Positions 45,022-54,817 of a stretch of 64,000 nucleotides of DNA are shown piece after piece. This DNA comes from an uncultured Saccharospirillaceae bacterium (lineage in GTDB: Bacteria > Pseudomonadota > Gammaproteobacteria > Pseudomonadales > Oceanobacteraceae), in contig CANNFT010000002.1 in the NCBI GenBank assembly GCA_947503895.1, positions 62,001-126,000 of the forward strand, in the 5' to 3' direction. A model generated the notes under the pieces. It searched no databases. It was not told the DNA's origin and worked only from the letters and a program-made list of their open reading frames with translations. Position numbers and translations under genes: made by a program. The first letter of the stretch is position 1; the number at the start of each line of letters is the position of its first letter.

Positions 45022-45921
45022 TTATTCTTTTGGCTTAACGCCCAAATACATAACGGGGGACGGTTCCAGCAGTGTTTCCATCGATGAATTCGTTTTTATG
45101 CTATCACCATGCTTAACAATATTTGGAAAAGCGGGTGTTGTCTCAAACCAAGTTTTGCTTTCTGGATCTTGTCTTAGACAATGAAACATCCCTGACCCAA
45201 TGGGATTACTACTCTCTTTGCTTGAACAGTAAACCGCTATCACATAACCCCCTTCAGGCGGCTCGGGGCAAATTTGGTTGTTTTTAGGAATGACACACTC
45301 AAACTTATCCGACGCTAATTTACACACCTCATCATAAAATTTTTCAGGGTCAATTTTAAACGTTTCTTTGCCACCCAATTTGAAATTTTGAGTATCCTTA
45401 CCTTCTAGTACGCTTTTATGGTCTAATTTAATTTCGTTTTTAACATTGTTTTTTCCATTTTCAGGTAATCGATTATCCAACGCAAAATTCAAGCAGTTAC
45501 TGTTATGCCAATCGCTGTGCTTACCGTAGATTTTCTCAATATTATCTGTTTTGACAATATTTAAATTCTCTTGTTTGACTTGACTGCTTTGAGCCGTTCG
45601 ATATTTGATAATGATATTTTCAGGTGTCATAGGAACTTTCCAATTCACCCCTCGGTCCTTCACCAAAATATCTTTGTTCGGATCGACATTCCCAATTTTA
45701 TTTAACAATGTTTGCGCACTCTTATTCGCATAACCTGTTGTCATCTTCTTAAAAAAATCATCCGGGTCTTTTTTTGCATATATACCTTTTTCATCTCTTT
45801 TAAATACGATTTCTTGCTGAGAGAATTTTTTTTTAATATCACCTAATGCTTCGCTCACCGACGTTTTAGTTTCGTCGATATAAGTACGATGTGAATTAGG
45901 ATTGGGGGTGACTGAACTCAT
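45022..45921 (-). CDS. Putative type III secretion effector, Cys/His peptidase-like
   Basis: A 299-residue protein of no family I can name. The first ~110 residues are polar, Ser/Thr/Lys-rich and lack a Sec signal, as in type III effectors. The C-terminal half shows a pattern like papain-fold enzymes: SNCLNFALDN (Cys143), a strand GGYVIAVYCSS (224-234) and MFHCLRQDPESKTW (His247, Asp252, Trp258). A Cys143-His247 dyad is inferred, not shown. Gene composition is clearly AT-rich against ilvD, suggesting transfer. It starts 19 bp after the chaperone-like gene, with GGAG upstream, so they are one operon. It ends at the shared terminator. It could instead be a toxin or other secreted enzyme. Confidence 0.6.
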   Translation of the reverse strand: MSSVTPNPNSHRTYIDETKTSVSEALGDIKKKFSQQEIVFKRDEKGIYAKKDPDDFFKKMTTGYANKSAQTLLNKIGNVDPNKDILVKDRGVNWKVPMTPENIIIKYRTAQSSQVKQENLNIVKTDNIEKIYGKHSDWHNSNCLNFALDNRLPENGKNNVKNEIKLDHKSVLEGKDTQNFKLGGKETFKIDPEKFYDEVCKLASDKFECVIPKNNQICPEPPEGGYVIAVYCSSKESSNPIGSGMFHCLRQDPESKTWFETTPAFPNIVKHGDSIKTNSSMETLLEPSPVMYLGVKPKE

Positions 45922-45940
45922 TGGCTAACTCTCCGATATA

Positions 45941-46420
45941 TCATGCAATAATATGCTGTGGATTAAATAAATCATTCGAATGATGATTTTTGTCAGAACG
46001 CGAAGATTCAGGCTGTATCAGACAGTTCACCCAAACTCTATTTTTTTCACTCATGTCATTTAAAACTGACAAAATAGTGTGTGCAGATAGACCCTCTACC
46101 GCGATGTCCATGATTTGCTGCAATTGATCATCTTCGTTGCGCGCAAACCTTAACCCGCCTGTTAACTCCCACAAGGCGTTGTAGTTTAGCAACCATTGAT
46201 TCACAACCGATGCATCTAAAACAGCAACACCTTCTTCTGGAGCGACTTCATTAATAAAATACAGGCGCTCCGACGAAGCCTGATATTGCAGACAAAAATG
46301 TTGTCCTTGATAAGAAACGTACCAGCGAGTAGCTTCAGCATCCTTTGTAATCAAATCAATGTGCTCGGACAATGGCCCGAGTTCAGCCATAGCCGTTTCT
46401 ATATTCAATATATTGGTCAT
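45941..46420 (-). CDS. CesT-family type III secretion chaperone
   Basis: A 159-residue acidic protein whose layout follows the CesT/Tir chaperone family: a helix 1 (NIETAMAELGPL), strands with YVSYQGQHFCLQYQ and RLYFINEV, then a helix with QWLLNYNALWELTGGLRFARN (LL.xxN...GG pattern), a strand (LQQIMDIAV), the LSAHTILSVL turn and a final helix ending in W. Such chaperones bind the N-terminus of one effector, usually encoded next door, as here. I placed the start at ATG 46420 because GGAG lies 7 bases upstream; an open frame to 46555 is unsupported. No secretion machinery genes are in the window. Confidence 0.7.
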   Translation of the reverse strand: MTNILNIETAMAELGPLSEHIDLITKDAEATRWYVSYQGQHFCLQYQASSERLYFINEVAPEEGVAVLDASVVNQWLLNYNALWELTGGLRFARNEDDQLQQIMDIAVEGLSAHTILSVLNDMSEKNRVWVNCLIQPESSRSDKNHHSNDLFNPQHIIA

Positions 46421-46713
46421 ATTTTCGCTCCACTCGCCTGACAATATGATTAAGTAACAACATTCAGCGAGAGGTTGCAGCCACCGTTTAAAACGCGGAG
46501 TACGACCAAGAATGAAAATGGGATTATGACTGTCATGACATCGCCTTCGACCCACTTCCGCTGGACGCGACTAGGTTCTGCCGCAATCCAATTTATTTCG
46601 GTGATATGACGACCAGCATCAATGGAAGCACAACAAGCGTAGCGAGAATCTAAGCAATATGCGCACAACCGCTATACTCACACAAGAAACTGCGATATTC
46701 GGGATGCCCGCGC
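46421..46713. other. 293-bp region between chaperone and diguanylate cyclase genes
   Basis: The divergent promoter region. A minus-strand open frame (46450-46668) shows no recognisable content. I found no clear type III regulator box. Confidence 0.4.
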
Positions 46714-47796
46714 ATGCAACCAAAGGCGATTGGTACCACGCCTCCCCAGCCCATAAGCCAGTCCGAACAGGCCAAAACCCAGCGCCTGAAGTTTATTTTA
46801 TTGCGCAATGTGGCCTTATCATTGGTGGCTTATGCATTCGGCCTGTCGATTGGGTATATTTTAGTTTTTGCTAATTTAACTCCGTATTCCTATACGCCGC
46901 TCAACACCATTGCCATTGCCCTTATCATCTTTCACGTCATCGCGTTTGCTGATATTTGGCGTCGGCCCGTGATTATGAAATCGCAGTCCACTCCCGTCCT
47001 TTGGCTGTTACTCGGCATTTGGTTTGTGGTGTATTTCACGTGGGTCATCTTTCTGGGGGAATATCGCGGGATGGGGTACGTGCAAAGCATGATGACACTG
47101 GGGTTTGGTTTTAGCTATGCAACCGCAAGAGAATCTATTTATGCCATCATTGTGGTGGCTGTATTGCATTTTAGCGCCGCCATGGTCGGTATCTTTATTT
47201 TTGATCAGCCAGGCCATATCAGCAGTGAATGTTTATACCTGATTTCTTTTTTAGCCAGTGCTGGTTTTACTGGTTACATGTTTCATCGCTTATTTAAACT
47301 CTTACGCAAAACAGCAGCAACAGACGCGCTAACCGGCTTAATGAATCGTCGAATGATGAATCTTGAGCTAGAAGCCAAATGGCAAGAAAGCCAAAGACAT
47401 AAAGTGCCGAATTGTTTAATTATGATCGACTTAGATTTTTTTAAAAACATCAATGATGGCTTTGGCCATGAAGCGGGGGACGAGACACTTAAACATGTTG
47501 CCGAAACCATTACGGCTCAGCTAAGAGGAAATGATCGAATTGGCCGATGGGGAGGTGAAGAATTTTTAGTATTACTCTCGCATGTCGACATTGATACCGC
47601 TATGCGAGTGGCCAATCGCTTGTTGTGCGAATTAAAAGAGAACCCCATGCCCTACAAAGATAAAAAAATCACGGTTTCATTTAGCGCTGGCTTAGTGCAA
47701 CTGATGAATACCAATTCTCCCATGGCGGCCATCAATAAAGCGGATACGCTTTTGTATCGCGCTAAAAAAGAAGGCCGCAGCCGAATATGCAGTTGA
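46714..47796 (+). CDS. Membrane diguanylate cyclase (GGDEF)
   Basis: A 360-residue protein with about six membrane segments (ca. 25-195), then a GGDEF domain (200-360). The active site is intact: DALTGLMNRR, IMIDLDFFKNIND (metal Asp) and RWGGEEFLVLL (GGEEF). No RxxD inhibitory site is evident just before GGEEF. It makes c-di-GMP from two GTP; the membrane part probably senses a signal. A membrane GGDEF protein lies in a similar place near the lgt-thyA group in Pseudomonas (PA0338-like, from memory). The ATG at 46714 has no strong ribosome-binding site. Confidence 0.85.
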   Translation: MQPKAIGTTPPQPISQSEQAKTQRLKFILLRNVALSLVAYAFGLSIGYILVFANLTPYSYTPLNTIAIALIIFHVIAFADIWRRPVIMKSQSTPVLWLLLGIWFVVYFTWVIFLGEYRGMGYVQSMMTLGFGFSYATARESIYAIIVVAVLHFSAAMVGIFIFDQPGHISSECLYLISFLASAGFTGYMFHRLFKLLRKTAATDALTGLMNRRMMNLELEAKWQESQRHKVPNCLIMIDLDFFKNINDGFGHEAGDETLKHVAETITAQLRGNDRIGRWGGEEFLVLLSHVDIDTAMRVANRLLCELKENPMPYKDKKITVSFSAGLVQLMNTNSPMAAINKADTLLYRAKKEGRSRICS

Positions 47797-47822
47797 ACTG
47801 TGGCTTCACATGAAAGACTGAA

Positions 47823-48329
47823 TTAACGAATTTTATCGTAGACGACAAAACTGTAATCATAAGGGTTCGATTCATTCGCTTTGAATAATTCTCGGCCCTT
47901 CTCCGTCCATTGATTTAAATCACATTCTGGAAAATACGCATCACCCTCAACATTGGCGTGCACATGGGTTAGATACAAGCGATCCGCCAGTGGTAAGGCT
48001 GCTTCATAGATCATAGCGCCGCCTATGATCATGACTTCGTCCATGGCATTTACAAAGTTGACATCTTCTGCAAACGCAATGGCTTCTTTCAAGTTGCTGA
48101 CCACCTTGATGCCTTCTGCCGTAAAATCAGGGTTGCGACTGATGACAATATTGGTGCGGTTAGGCAATGGCTTGCCAATGGATTCATAGGTTTTGCGCCC
48201 CATGATAATGGCTTTGCCCGATGTCATGCGTTTAAAGTATTTTAAATCTTCCGGCAAATGCCAAGGTAATTGGTTGTTTCGACCAACAACACGATTTTCT
48301 GCTAAGGCTGCTATCAACGACACTTTCAT
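47823..48329 (-). CDS. folA: Dihydrofolate reductase
   Basis: A 168-residue enzyme that reduces dihydrofolate with NADPH. Seen: MKVSLIAALAENRVVGRNNQLPWHLPEDLKYFK landmarks (Trp in the Met20-loop region, Asp27 equivalent at the active site), MGRKTYESIG, and IIGGAMIYEAAL. I place the start at ATG 48329; a TTG at 48356 in the longer frame lacks support. It is downstream of thyA in the same operon, coupling thymidylate synthesis to dihydrofolate recycling. Confidence 0.95.
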   Translation of the reverse strand: MKVSLIAALAENRVVGRNNQLPWHLPEDLKYFKRMTSGKAIIMGRKTYESIGKPLPNRTNIVISRNPDFTAEGIKVVSNLKEAIAFAEDVNFVNAMDEVMIIGGAMIYEAALPLADRLYLTHVHANVEGDAYFPECDLNQWTEKGRELFKANESNPYDYSFVVYDKIR

Positions 48330-48391
48330 GAAAATACTATTCGCCAACTTGTTCAAAGATTTGAGGCGATCATAGATCGCCTTGTAAAGAA

Positions 48392-49186
48392 TTATACAGC
48401 CACAGGTGCTTTAATATGCGCGTGACTTTCGTAGTTTACAATTTCAAAGTCTTCAAATTGATAATCGAAAATGCTGTCTGGCTTACGCATTAAATTTAAC
48501 GTTGGCATGGCCAAAGGCTCACGGCTCAACTGCAAATCCGTTTGTTCTAAGTGATTTTGATATAAGTGCACGTCACCGCCTGTCCAAACAAAATCACCCA
48601 CTTTCAGGTCACATTGTTGCGCGATCATGTGCACCAACAATGCGTAGGATGCGATGTTAAAAGGCACACCGAGAAAAACATCGGCACTGCGTTGATATAA
48701 CTGACAACTCAATTTGCCATCCGCAACGTAAAATTGGAAAAATGCATGGCAAGGTGCCAATGCCATTTTATCCAAATCACCGACATTCCATGCGGACACA
48801 ATAATGCGACGGCTATCAGGATCTTGCTTTAATTGATCAATCACTTGAGAAATTTGATCAATTTGACGACCATCGGCGGCCGGCCAAGACCGCCATTGGT
48901 GGCCGTAAACAGGGCCAAGGTCACCGTTTTCGTCTGCCCACTCATCCCAAATAGACACGCCATTATCCTTTAAATACTGGATATTGGTGTCGCCTTTTAG
49001 AAACCACAACAACTCATGAATGATCGAACGCATATGCAGCTTTTTGGTGGTCACCATCGGAAAACCTTGTGACAGATCAAACCGCATTTGATGACCAAAT
49101 ACGCTCAGCGTACCGGTGCCTGTACGGTCTGATTTCAACACACCGTGTTCGCGCACATGGCGCATCATATCAAGATATTGTTTCAT
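48392..49186 (-). CDS. thyA: Thymidylate synthase
   Basis: A 264-residue classic ThyA (same length as E. coli), converting dUMP and methylene-THF to dTMP and DHF. Seen: [18 protein letters not shown], the catalytic Cys in [35 protein letters not shown], and GDVHLYQNH. It follows lgt with a one-base gap and precedes folA by 62 bp, so it is probably translated from the same message. Confidence 0.97.
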   Translation of the reverse strand: MKQYLDMMRHVREHGVLKSDRTGTGTLSVFGHQMRFDLSQGFPMVTTKKLHMRSIIHELLWFLKGDTNIQYLKDNGVSIWDEWADENGDLGPVYGHQWRSWPAADGRQIDQISQVIDQLKQDPDSRRIIVSAWNVGDLDKMALAPCHAFFQFYVADGKLSCQLYQRSADVFLGVPFNIASYALLVHMIAQQCDLKVGDFVWTGGDVHLYQNHLEQTDLQLSREPLAMPTLNLMRKPDSIFDYQFEDFEIVNYESHAHIKAPVAV

Positions 49187-49187
49187 A

Positions 49188-49997
49188 CTAGTGTCCAGAA
49201 CTGAGGCGTTGACGGCGATAAGCGATGTACATCAAAGCCAAGCCACCGATGACCATCGGTGCACTCAACATTTGTCCGCGTGTCATCCAACCAAAAAAAT
49301 CAAAACCAATATGGCTATCCGGCTCTCGAACAAATTCCACCAAGAAGCGGAAGAAGCCATAACCGATTAAAAATAAGCCACTGACGGCCATCGTGGGGCG
49401 CGGTTTATTGGAGTAAAACCATAAAATAATAAACAACACGATGCCTTCTAAAAACATTTCATATAGCTGTGAAGGATGGCGCGGTGAATCGCCACCTTCC
49501 GGAAACACCATTCCCCATGGCAATTCGGTGGTACGCCCCCATAATTCACCGCCAATAAAATTCCCTAAACGGCCCGTCATCAAACCAATCGGCACCATGG
49601 GTGCTCCAAAATCGGTGACCTGAAAAAACGTTTTTTTGTATTTGCGAGCAAACAACAAGCATGCCACCAACACACCCAGCAATCCTCCGTGAAAAGACAT
49701 GCCGCCTTCCCAGACTTTAAACAACCATAATGGGTTTTCTAAAAACTTTGAGAAATTATAAAAAATCACATAACCAAAACGTCCACCCGCGACCACACCG
49801 AGCGCGCCGTAAAAAATCAAGTCCGAGACTTGTTCCTTCGTCCAGCCGTTTTCACCATACAAATCAGTGCGTTTGGTACGCCGCATCATGAAGTAATAAG
49901 CGCCGGCAAAACCGATGAGGTACATTAATCCGTACCAATGAATACTGATGGGCCCAATGCTTATGGCCACTGGATCGATATTTGGATATGTCAGCAT
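49188..49997 (-). CDS. lgt: Phosphatidylglycerol-prolipoprotein diacylglyceryl transferase
   Basis: A 269-residue inner-membrane enzyme that lipidates the Cys of lipobox proteins, such as those in this window. Seen: seven membrane segments, the YGLMYLIGF start, the GGMSFHGG stretch with the catalytic-region His, [14 protein letters not shown] (Lgt signature) and [10 protein letters not shown] place the start at ATG 49997 (MLTYPNIDP), with AGGAAG upstream. It lies in the order tauE-like, lgt, thyA, folA on the minus strand. Confidence 0.95.
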   Translation of the reverse strand: MLTYPNIDPVAISIGPISIHWYGLMYLIGFAGAYYFMMRRTKRTDLYGENGWTKEQVSDLIFYGALGVVAGGRFGYVIFYNFSKFLENPLWLFKVWEGGMSFHGGLLGVLVACLLFARKYKKTFFQVTDFGAPMVPIGLMTGRLGNFIGGELWGRTTELPWGMVFPEGGDSPRHPSQLYEMFLEGIVLFIILWFYSNKPRPTMAVSGLFLIGYGFFRFLVEFVREPDSHIGFDFFGWMTRGQMLSAPMVIGGLALMYIAYRRQRLSSGH

Positions 49998-50072
49998 AAG
50001 GCTTCCTATAATGGGTCTGCGCCATGTATTGACGAACAATCGGTTGCAAGACGGACGGCAGCTTTGCAGTGT

Positions 50073-50876
50073 TTAAAACACCGACAAATTGCCCGTCAAA
50101 AACTTGATGCCAACTACGACCAGCAACAAGGCAAACAGTTTTTTTAATTTTTCAGCGGACAATCGATGCGCCAGCTTCGCCCCCAAGCGAGCAAATGGAA
50201 CGCTGGTCAACACAATGCCAACCATGGCTGGCCAATAGACATACCCAAAGGTTTGCTCAGGCAATAATGGGTTCCCCCAGCCCACCGCAACATTGGTCCC
50301 TGCGGCCACTAGCGCAATGGGGAATCCACACGCCGCCGCTACCGCGACACTGCGTTGTACGGGATGGTTACACCAAGTTAAATACGGTACGGTCAGTGAC
50401 CCACCGCCAATGCCACAAATGGCGGATAACCAACCGATGATGCCGCCAGCAGCGCCCAGCCCCGCTGCGCCGGGCAGCTCACGCGATGGTTTCGGTTTTA
50501 AACCTAACCCCATTTGCGCGGCCATGATCAAGGCAAATACACCAATTACAATTTGCAGTAATGCGCCGCTCATATAATCCATGGTCAACACACCCAGTGC
50601 CGCACCTACCAGCACACCACTTGAAAGTTGGCCCACGAGTGGCCAATCCACTGCTCCTTTTTGGTGATGCGTTCTCACCGAGCTAATAGAAGTAAAAACG
50701 ATGGTGGCTAACGAGGTGGCAACCGCCATGTGTGTGAGCACCTCATGGCTAAATCCTTGACTGGCAAACGCGATGACCAGTACGGGCACGATGATCATGC
50801 CGCCACCAATGCCGAATAACCCAGCCATCACACCTGCGACCGCCCCTACCGCTAAATACGCTAACAGCAATATCAT
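50073..50876 (-). CDS. TauE/SafE-family membrane transporter
   Basis: A 267-residue protein with about eight membrane segments and the two family repeats GLFGIGGGMIIVP and AICGIGGGSLTVPYL. Members export sulfite, sulfonates or related organic anions; the substrate here is unknown. It lies 75 bp upstream of lgt and is probably co-transcribed; the same neighbourhood exists in Pseudomonas (PA0340-like, from memory). Confidence 0.85.
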   Translation of the reverse strand: MILLLAYLAVGAVAGVMAGLFGIGGGMIIVPVLVIAFASQGFSHEVLTHMAVATSLATIVFTSISSVRTHHQKGAVDWPLVGQLSSGVLVGAALGVLTMDYMSGALLQIVIGVFALIMAAQMGLGLKPKPSRELPGAAGLGAAGGIIGWLSAICGIGGGSLTVPYLTWCNHPVQRSVAVAAACGFPIALVAAGTNVAVGWGNPLLPEQTFGYVYWPAMVGIVLTSVPFARLGAKLAHRLSAEKLKKLFALLLVVVGIKFLTGNLSVF

Positions 50877-51061
50877 CCTGAAGCCTTATTTTGACTGAGA
50901 TGCCACCCGAATATCACAACACAGATCGACACAAAAAATGGTGCGAAATTATGCCGTATGCCGTGCATGAGATAAAGCCGTCCCTGTGGAACAATGCACC
51001 TCAATCCGCCAGCGCCCTCAGTTGGGGTGCGGATTTCATCTAAAACCCTTACACTGCGCCC

Positions 51062-51913
51062 ATGTGTTTACTCAGTTTTCTATGGCAACCGCAGTCACCC
51101 CAACCGCTCGTGATGGTGGCAAACCGCGATGAATTCCATGACCGCCCCGCCCGGCAGAGCCAATTTTGGCCAGAACACCCACACCTATTGGCGGGTAAAG
51201 ATTTAAAAGCAGGTGGTACTTGGATGGGTGTCACGCGCGATGGCCGTTTTGCGGCGCTGACCAATGTTCGACGGATCCCCTCGCCCTATCAAGGCACGAT
51301 CTCCCGTGGCAAGTTGGTGCTGGATTTTCTGAACACCCAAGCCTCCCCAAGTGATTACCTACAGCAAGTCGCCGCCCATGCAGACCAGTATGATGGCTTT
51401 AATCTGATTCTGGGCAATACGCGAGAATGCTGGTACTTGAGTAATTACGCGCTGCAATACCCTGAACACCCTGCCCCGGCGTCTGAACCTTCCCATACAG
51501 GGGCTGATTTATCGATTTCTCCTGTCTTACTGTCGCCTGGTTTATACGGCCTATCGAATGCGCAATTGAATGCGCCGTGGCCAAAAGTGGAATACGCAAA
51601 AGCACAATTGCAACATTGGCAAAACGCGCGAACTGCGGACGCCTTAAACTCAGCCATGAGCAGCGACACCTTAGCGCAACAACTGCATCGACGGGCGACC
51701 TTCCCCGCAAACACACTGCCGGATACCGGCATAGGGGCTGAGTGGGAAACGTTATTGTCCTCGCCTTTTATTATCTCGCCACACTATGGAACCCGCGTCA
51801 GCACCGGATTGATATTGAATGCGCAATCTGTGGACTGGTGTGAAGTGACTTACCAGAAAGACGGTAGCCTATTAGAAAAACGGCCAGCATCATTTGATAT
51901 TTCGGATCGTTAA
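51062..51913 (+). CDS. NRDE/TANGO2-family protein
   Basis: A 283-residue soluble protein starting MCLLSFLW, with the family signature ANRDEFHDRPA and GGTWMGVTRDGRFAALTNVR, then GLYGLSNAQLNAPWPKV. The N-terminal Cys2 would be the nucleophile in an Ntn-hydrolase-like fold. Animal TANGO2 relatives are implicated in haem or lipid handling; the bacterial function is unclear. It is divergent from the TauE-like gene. Confidence 0.85.
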   Translation: MCLLSFLWQPQSPQPLVMVANRDEFHDRPARQSQFWPEHPHLLAGKDLKAGGTWMGVTRDGRFAALTNVRRIPSPYQGTISRGKLVLDFLNTQASPSDYLQQVAAHADQYDGFNLILGNTRECWYLSNYALQYPEHPAPASEPSHTGADLSISPVLLSPGLYGLSNAQLNAPWPKVEYAKAQLQHWQNARTADALNSAMSSDTLAQQLHRRATFPANTLPDTGIGAEWETLLSSPFIISPHYGTRVSTGLILNAQSVDWCEVTYQKDGSLLEKRPASFDISDR

Positions 51914-52118
51914 ACCTGATTGATATAATGTTTAATTATATTTCCTTCGCCTTAATCTTGGCAGTCTGAACGGCCAATCATAATGAACGCGGATAAGTCC
52001 TTGATCCCTAAGGCGTCGTTATTTTGAATCACAATCGGTAGCGTTTCGAAACATTTTCTTTGCAAAAACCAACGTGAATTCCATCACAGTTTTCGGTGAT
52101 GCCTGCCATACTTTTCTC

Positions 52119-53897
52119 ATGAAGCGAAAGTCCTGCAAAAAGCACCCGACATCTGCCGTTCTGATTCTAGGTGGATTGTGCATAAGTTTACTGTATGGCG
52201 CCCTGTTAATCAGCGGTGGCACGAAGCCCGTGATGCCACCACTGGTCGCTAAGGAAAGCATTGAATATTGGCTTTATGATGAGCCCGGTCGCGTTGCCGG
52301 CAACATCAGCTTGCAAAATCGTGAAGAGTTGGATCAACTCTATCGAAGCCTCAACCATCAACCGATTTGGATGGATCATTATGAACTGTCTGAAGCGGGT
52401 CACAAACTCGTCCGGACTCTGAAACATACCGCCAGCGATGAATGGAAAGCCTATCGCTACCGGGTCAGTAAATTACAAACAGAGATTAGCCGCCTGAGCA
52501 ATCAACCCAAACACGCTGCTGCCATCGATGTACTACTCACGGATGCGTTTATTAATTTCGCCCAACAAGTGCTCAACAATGAACTGCTGCCCAACACGGG
52601 CGAGCTGGATCACCCGTCGTTTAGAAAAGTCGCCGCTCCACCGGCCACGCGCGTCAGCTCATTGGATGTAATCAGCCTTCTGTCACAGAGTTTAGAGCAA
52701 GGTAAATTGCATTCGTTAATCGGTGAAATGGTCCCTCACCACCCCGGCTATGAGCGCTTAACCACTGAGCTGGACCGTTATCAAGCCATCGCCGACTCTG
52801 GTTTATGGTTTCCGTTACAACAAGATTTAAACATTGGTATAGAGGATGTGCATCCACAGGTGCCACGCTTACGTTGGATGCTCAAAACCTACGGTGACTT
52901 AGAGCCTTCCAAACTGGCTTGGCTCATGCCCGAAGAAGTGGAACAAGACCCTTTACTGATGGAACAAAACTATCGCAACGGTGATTCGAATCCCGCTTAT
53001 GTTTTTGATGCCGCCACTGAAGAGGCGCTTCAACAATATCAATTAAGAAATGGTTTGCTTGCCACTGGAAGAGTGGACACCGCCACGCTCAATAAACTTA
53101 ATGTGCCACCTTATTTCATGGCGCAGCGCATTGCGCTCAATATGAAGCGCTGGCGCTACCTGCCAAAATCCATGGGCGACCGTTATCTACTGGTGAACAT
53201 GGCGGACTTCCGTTTAGATCTCATCGAACGCGGTGAGTCCACCATGAACATGAAAGTGATCATTGGGAAATCCCGTCGACGCACACCCGTGTTAGCGGAA
53301 TCCATTAGCACCGTGGTGATGTCGCCGGAATGGAATGTTCCCCATCGTATCGCCATGCGGGACATCTTGCCTATCGCCAAGCAAGACCCAAATTATTTAA
53401 CGGATCACCATTTTAAAGTGTACGCCGGTTGGCAAAACCCAGCCGTGGAAGTGGATTTGGAAAACATTGATTGGGAAGGCTTCAATAGCCGTGAAAATAC
53501 GTACCGCCTCGTACAAATGCCCGGAGAAGACAATTCGCTCGGTAACGTCAAATTTGTATTCCCGAACGATAAGTCCATTTATTTACACGACACCAACCAC
53601 AAAGAATTGTTTGCTGAAAGTATGCGTGCATTAAGCTCGGGCTGTATTCGAGTTGAAAAGCCATTGGAATTGGCTTCCGCACTGCTGCAACCTCAGCGTT
53701 GGGATCAATCTCGTATTGAAGACACCATTGGCTTACGGCAAACCAAAGCCGTTTCTTTGGCTCAACCCATTCCCGTATATTTGATGTACTGGACGACATG
53801 GGTAGATGACGCTGGCCGCCTTCAAATTCGCGATGATGTTTATCAACGCGATCAAATTAACGGTGAAAGCCATAAACTGGATTCCATCGTATTGTAG
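52119..53897 (+). CDS. YcbB/LdtD-type L,D-transpeptidase
   Basis: About 592 residues. An N-terminal membrane anchor (ca. 13-33 after the basic KRKSCKK) exposes the rest to the periplasm. There is a helical scaffold region, a peptidoglycan-binding module (ca. 285-335; EEALQQYQLRNGLLATGRVDTATLNKL) and a YkuD catalytic domain (ca. 350-530) with the landmark HDTNHKELF...RALSSGCIRVE, holding His and the catalytic Cys in SSGCIR. It forms 3-3 cross-links in peptidoglycan. I prefer the ATG at 52119; a GTG at 52074 is also in frame. The ycbK-like gene follows, as in E. coli ycbB-ycbK. Confidence 0.85.
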   Translation: MKRKSCKKHPTSAVLILGGLCISLLYGALLISGGTKPVMPPLVAKESIEYWLYDEPGRVAGNISLQNREELDQLYRSLNHQPIWMDHYELSEAGHKLVRTLKHTASDEWKAYRYRVSKLQTEISRLSNQPKHAAAIDVLLTDAFINFAQQVLNNELLPNTGELDHPSFRKVAAPPATRVSSLDVISLLSQSLEQGKLHSLIGEMVPHHPGYERLTTELDRYQAIADSGLWFPLQQDLNIGIEDVHPQVPRLRWMLKTYGDLEPSKLAWLMPEEVEQDPLLMEQNYRNGDSNPAYVFDAATEEALQQYQLRNGLLATGRVDTATLNKLNVPPYFMAQRIALNMKRWRYLPKSMGDRYLLVNMADFRLDLIERGESTMNMKVIIGKSRRRTPVLAESISTVVMSPEWNVPHRIAMRDILPIAKQDPNYLTDHHFKVYAGWQNPAVEVDLENIDWEGFNSRENTYRLVQMPGEDNSLGNVKFVFPNDKSIYLHDTNHKELFAESMRALSSGCIRVEKPLELASALLQPQRWDQSRIEDTIGLRQTKAVSLAQPIPVYLMYWTTWVDDAGRLQIRDDVYQRDQINGESHKLDSIVL

Positions 53898-54093
53898 TGC
53901 TTGTCGATATCCCCAAGCAGACACCTGTAGATAACCCCGTAGTCGCCACCCCACTAAGGTCGGTTTAACGTAAAAATAGAGACAATTTACGTCAACTTGT
54001 GCGCCGTCCGGTCAGCCATTTGTCGATTAAGTCACAGCTAATATGCATCAAGCCTCACACTTCAGCGCATAAAAACGGTTCTAAATAGCCACT

Positions 54094-54123
54094 TTGCTTA
54101 TAACTGTTGCTCGGTGGCATAAT
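54094..54123 (+). promoter_or_regulatory. Possible promoter of the ycbK-like gene
   Basis: TTGCTT (54094-54099), 18-bp spacer, CATAAT (54118-54123), 51 bp before the ATG at 54175. Both elements are imperfect. Confidence 0.35.
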
Positions 54124-54174
54124 TCCTGCCAACAAAAACCATCAACTCTTTCGTTAGCATTGGATATTTAATTC

Positions 54175-54747
54175 ATGGGGATTAGCCGCCGACAGTTTCT
54201 GCAATGGAGCACTGCCGCATCGATTGTGCCTGCATCCTCAAATTTGTGGGCAGGAACATCCCGTGTGATCCAACCAGACGTCGCTCTACCGGCAACCGGT
54301 GGACGCGCGTTAAACCTTCACAATGTGCACACCGGTGACCGAGCCAATGTGACGTATTGGGAAAACGGCGAATACTTAGTAGACGGCCTCGCTGAAATCT
54401 ATCTGCTCATGCGTGACCATCGACAAAATTTAATTGCGCCCATTGATGTCCGATTATTGGATCGCTTGCACGAAACCGCGCAAAAGCTGGATCACACAAA
54501 AGAAATTTACATGCTGTCTGGTTACCGCAGTCCAAAAACCAATGAATTATTAATGGCTTCTGGCCGTGGGGTTGCGAAACATAGTCTGCATATGAAAGGG
54601 CAAGCCATCGACATTCGTCTGCCCGGCGTTAACCTTCGACAAGTGAACAAAGCGGCACGCGCATCCGGAGAAGGAGGCGTGGGGTACTATCGTCGCAGCG
54701 GTTTTATACATTTAGATATTGGTCGAAACCGACACTGGTCTCGTTGA
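54175..54747 (+). CDS. YcbK-like DUF882/M15-fold protein, Tat-exported
   Basis: A 190-residue protein. The N-terminus has a twin-arginine motif (SRRQFLQW) and a signal-like stretch, so it is likely exported folded by Tat. The mature part is a peptidase-M15/DD-carboxypeptidase-like zinc fold: YMLSGYRSPKTN, SLHMKGQAIDIR (His and Asp ligands) and GFIHLDIG (His). It probably trims cell-wall peptides. The pairing with the YcbB-type gene fits E. coli. A bidirectional terminator lies beyond it. Confidence 0.85.
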   Translation: MGISRRQFLQWSTAASIVPASSNLWAGTSRVIQPDVALPATGGRALNLHNVHTGDRANVTYWENGEYLVDGLAEIYLLMRDHRQNLIAPIDVRLLDRLHETAQKLDHTKEIYMLSGYRSPKTNELLMASGRGVAKHSLHMKGQAIDIRLPGVNLRQVNKAARASGEGGVGYYRRSGFIHLDIGRNRHWSR

Positions 54748-54789
54748 CCTCAAGCAGTTTACCCTGCGCAGCAACCGAGATTGAGAAAC

Positions 54790-54817
54790 AAAAAACCGAC
54801 AAAATGTCGGTTTTTTT
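54790..54817. terminator. Bidirectional terminator between ycbK-like gene and ptsP
   Basis: Stem AAAAACCGACA / TGTCGGTTTTT with loop AAA, flanked by A- and T-tracts on opposite sides. It serves the ycbK-like gene (+) and ptsP (-) and overlaps the ptsP stop by two bases. Confidence 0.85.

Noticed and set aside
46450..46668. 72-residue minus-strand ORF upstream of the chaperone
   Set aside because: It has no ribosome-binding site and no recognisable content; it lies in a divergent promoter region.
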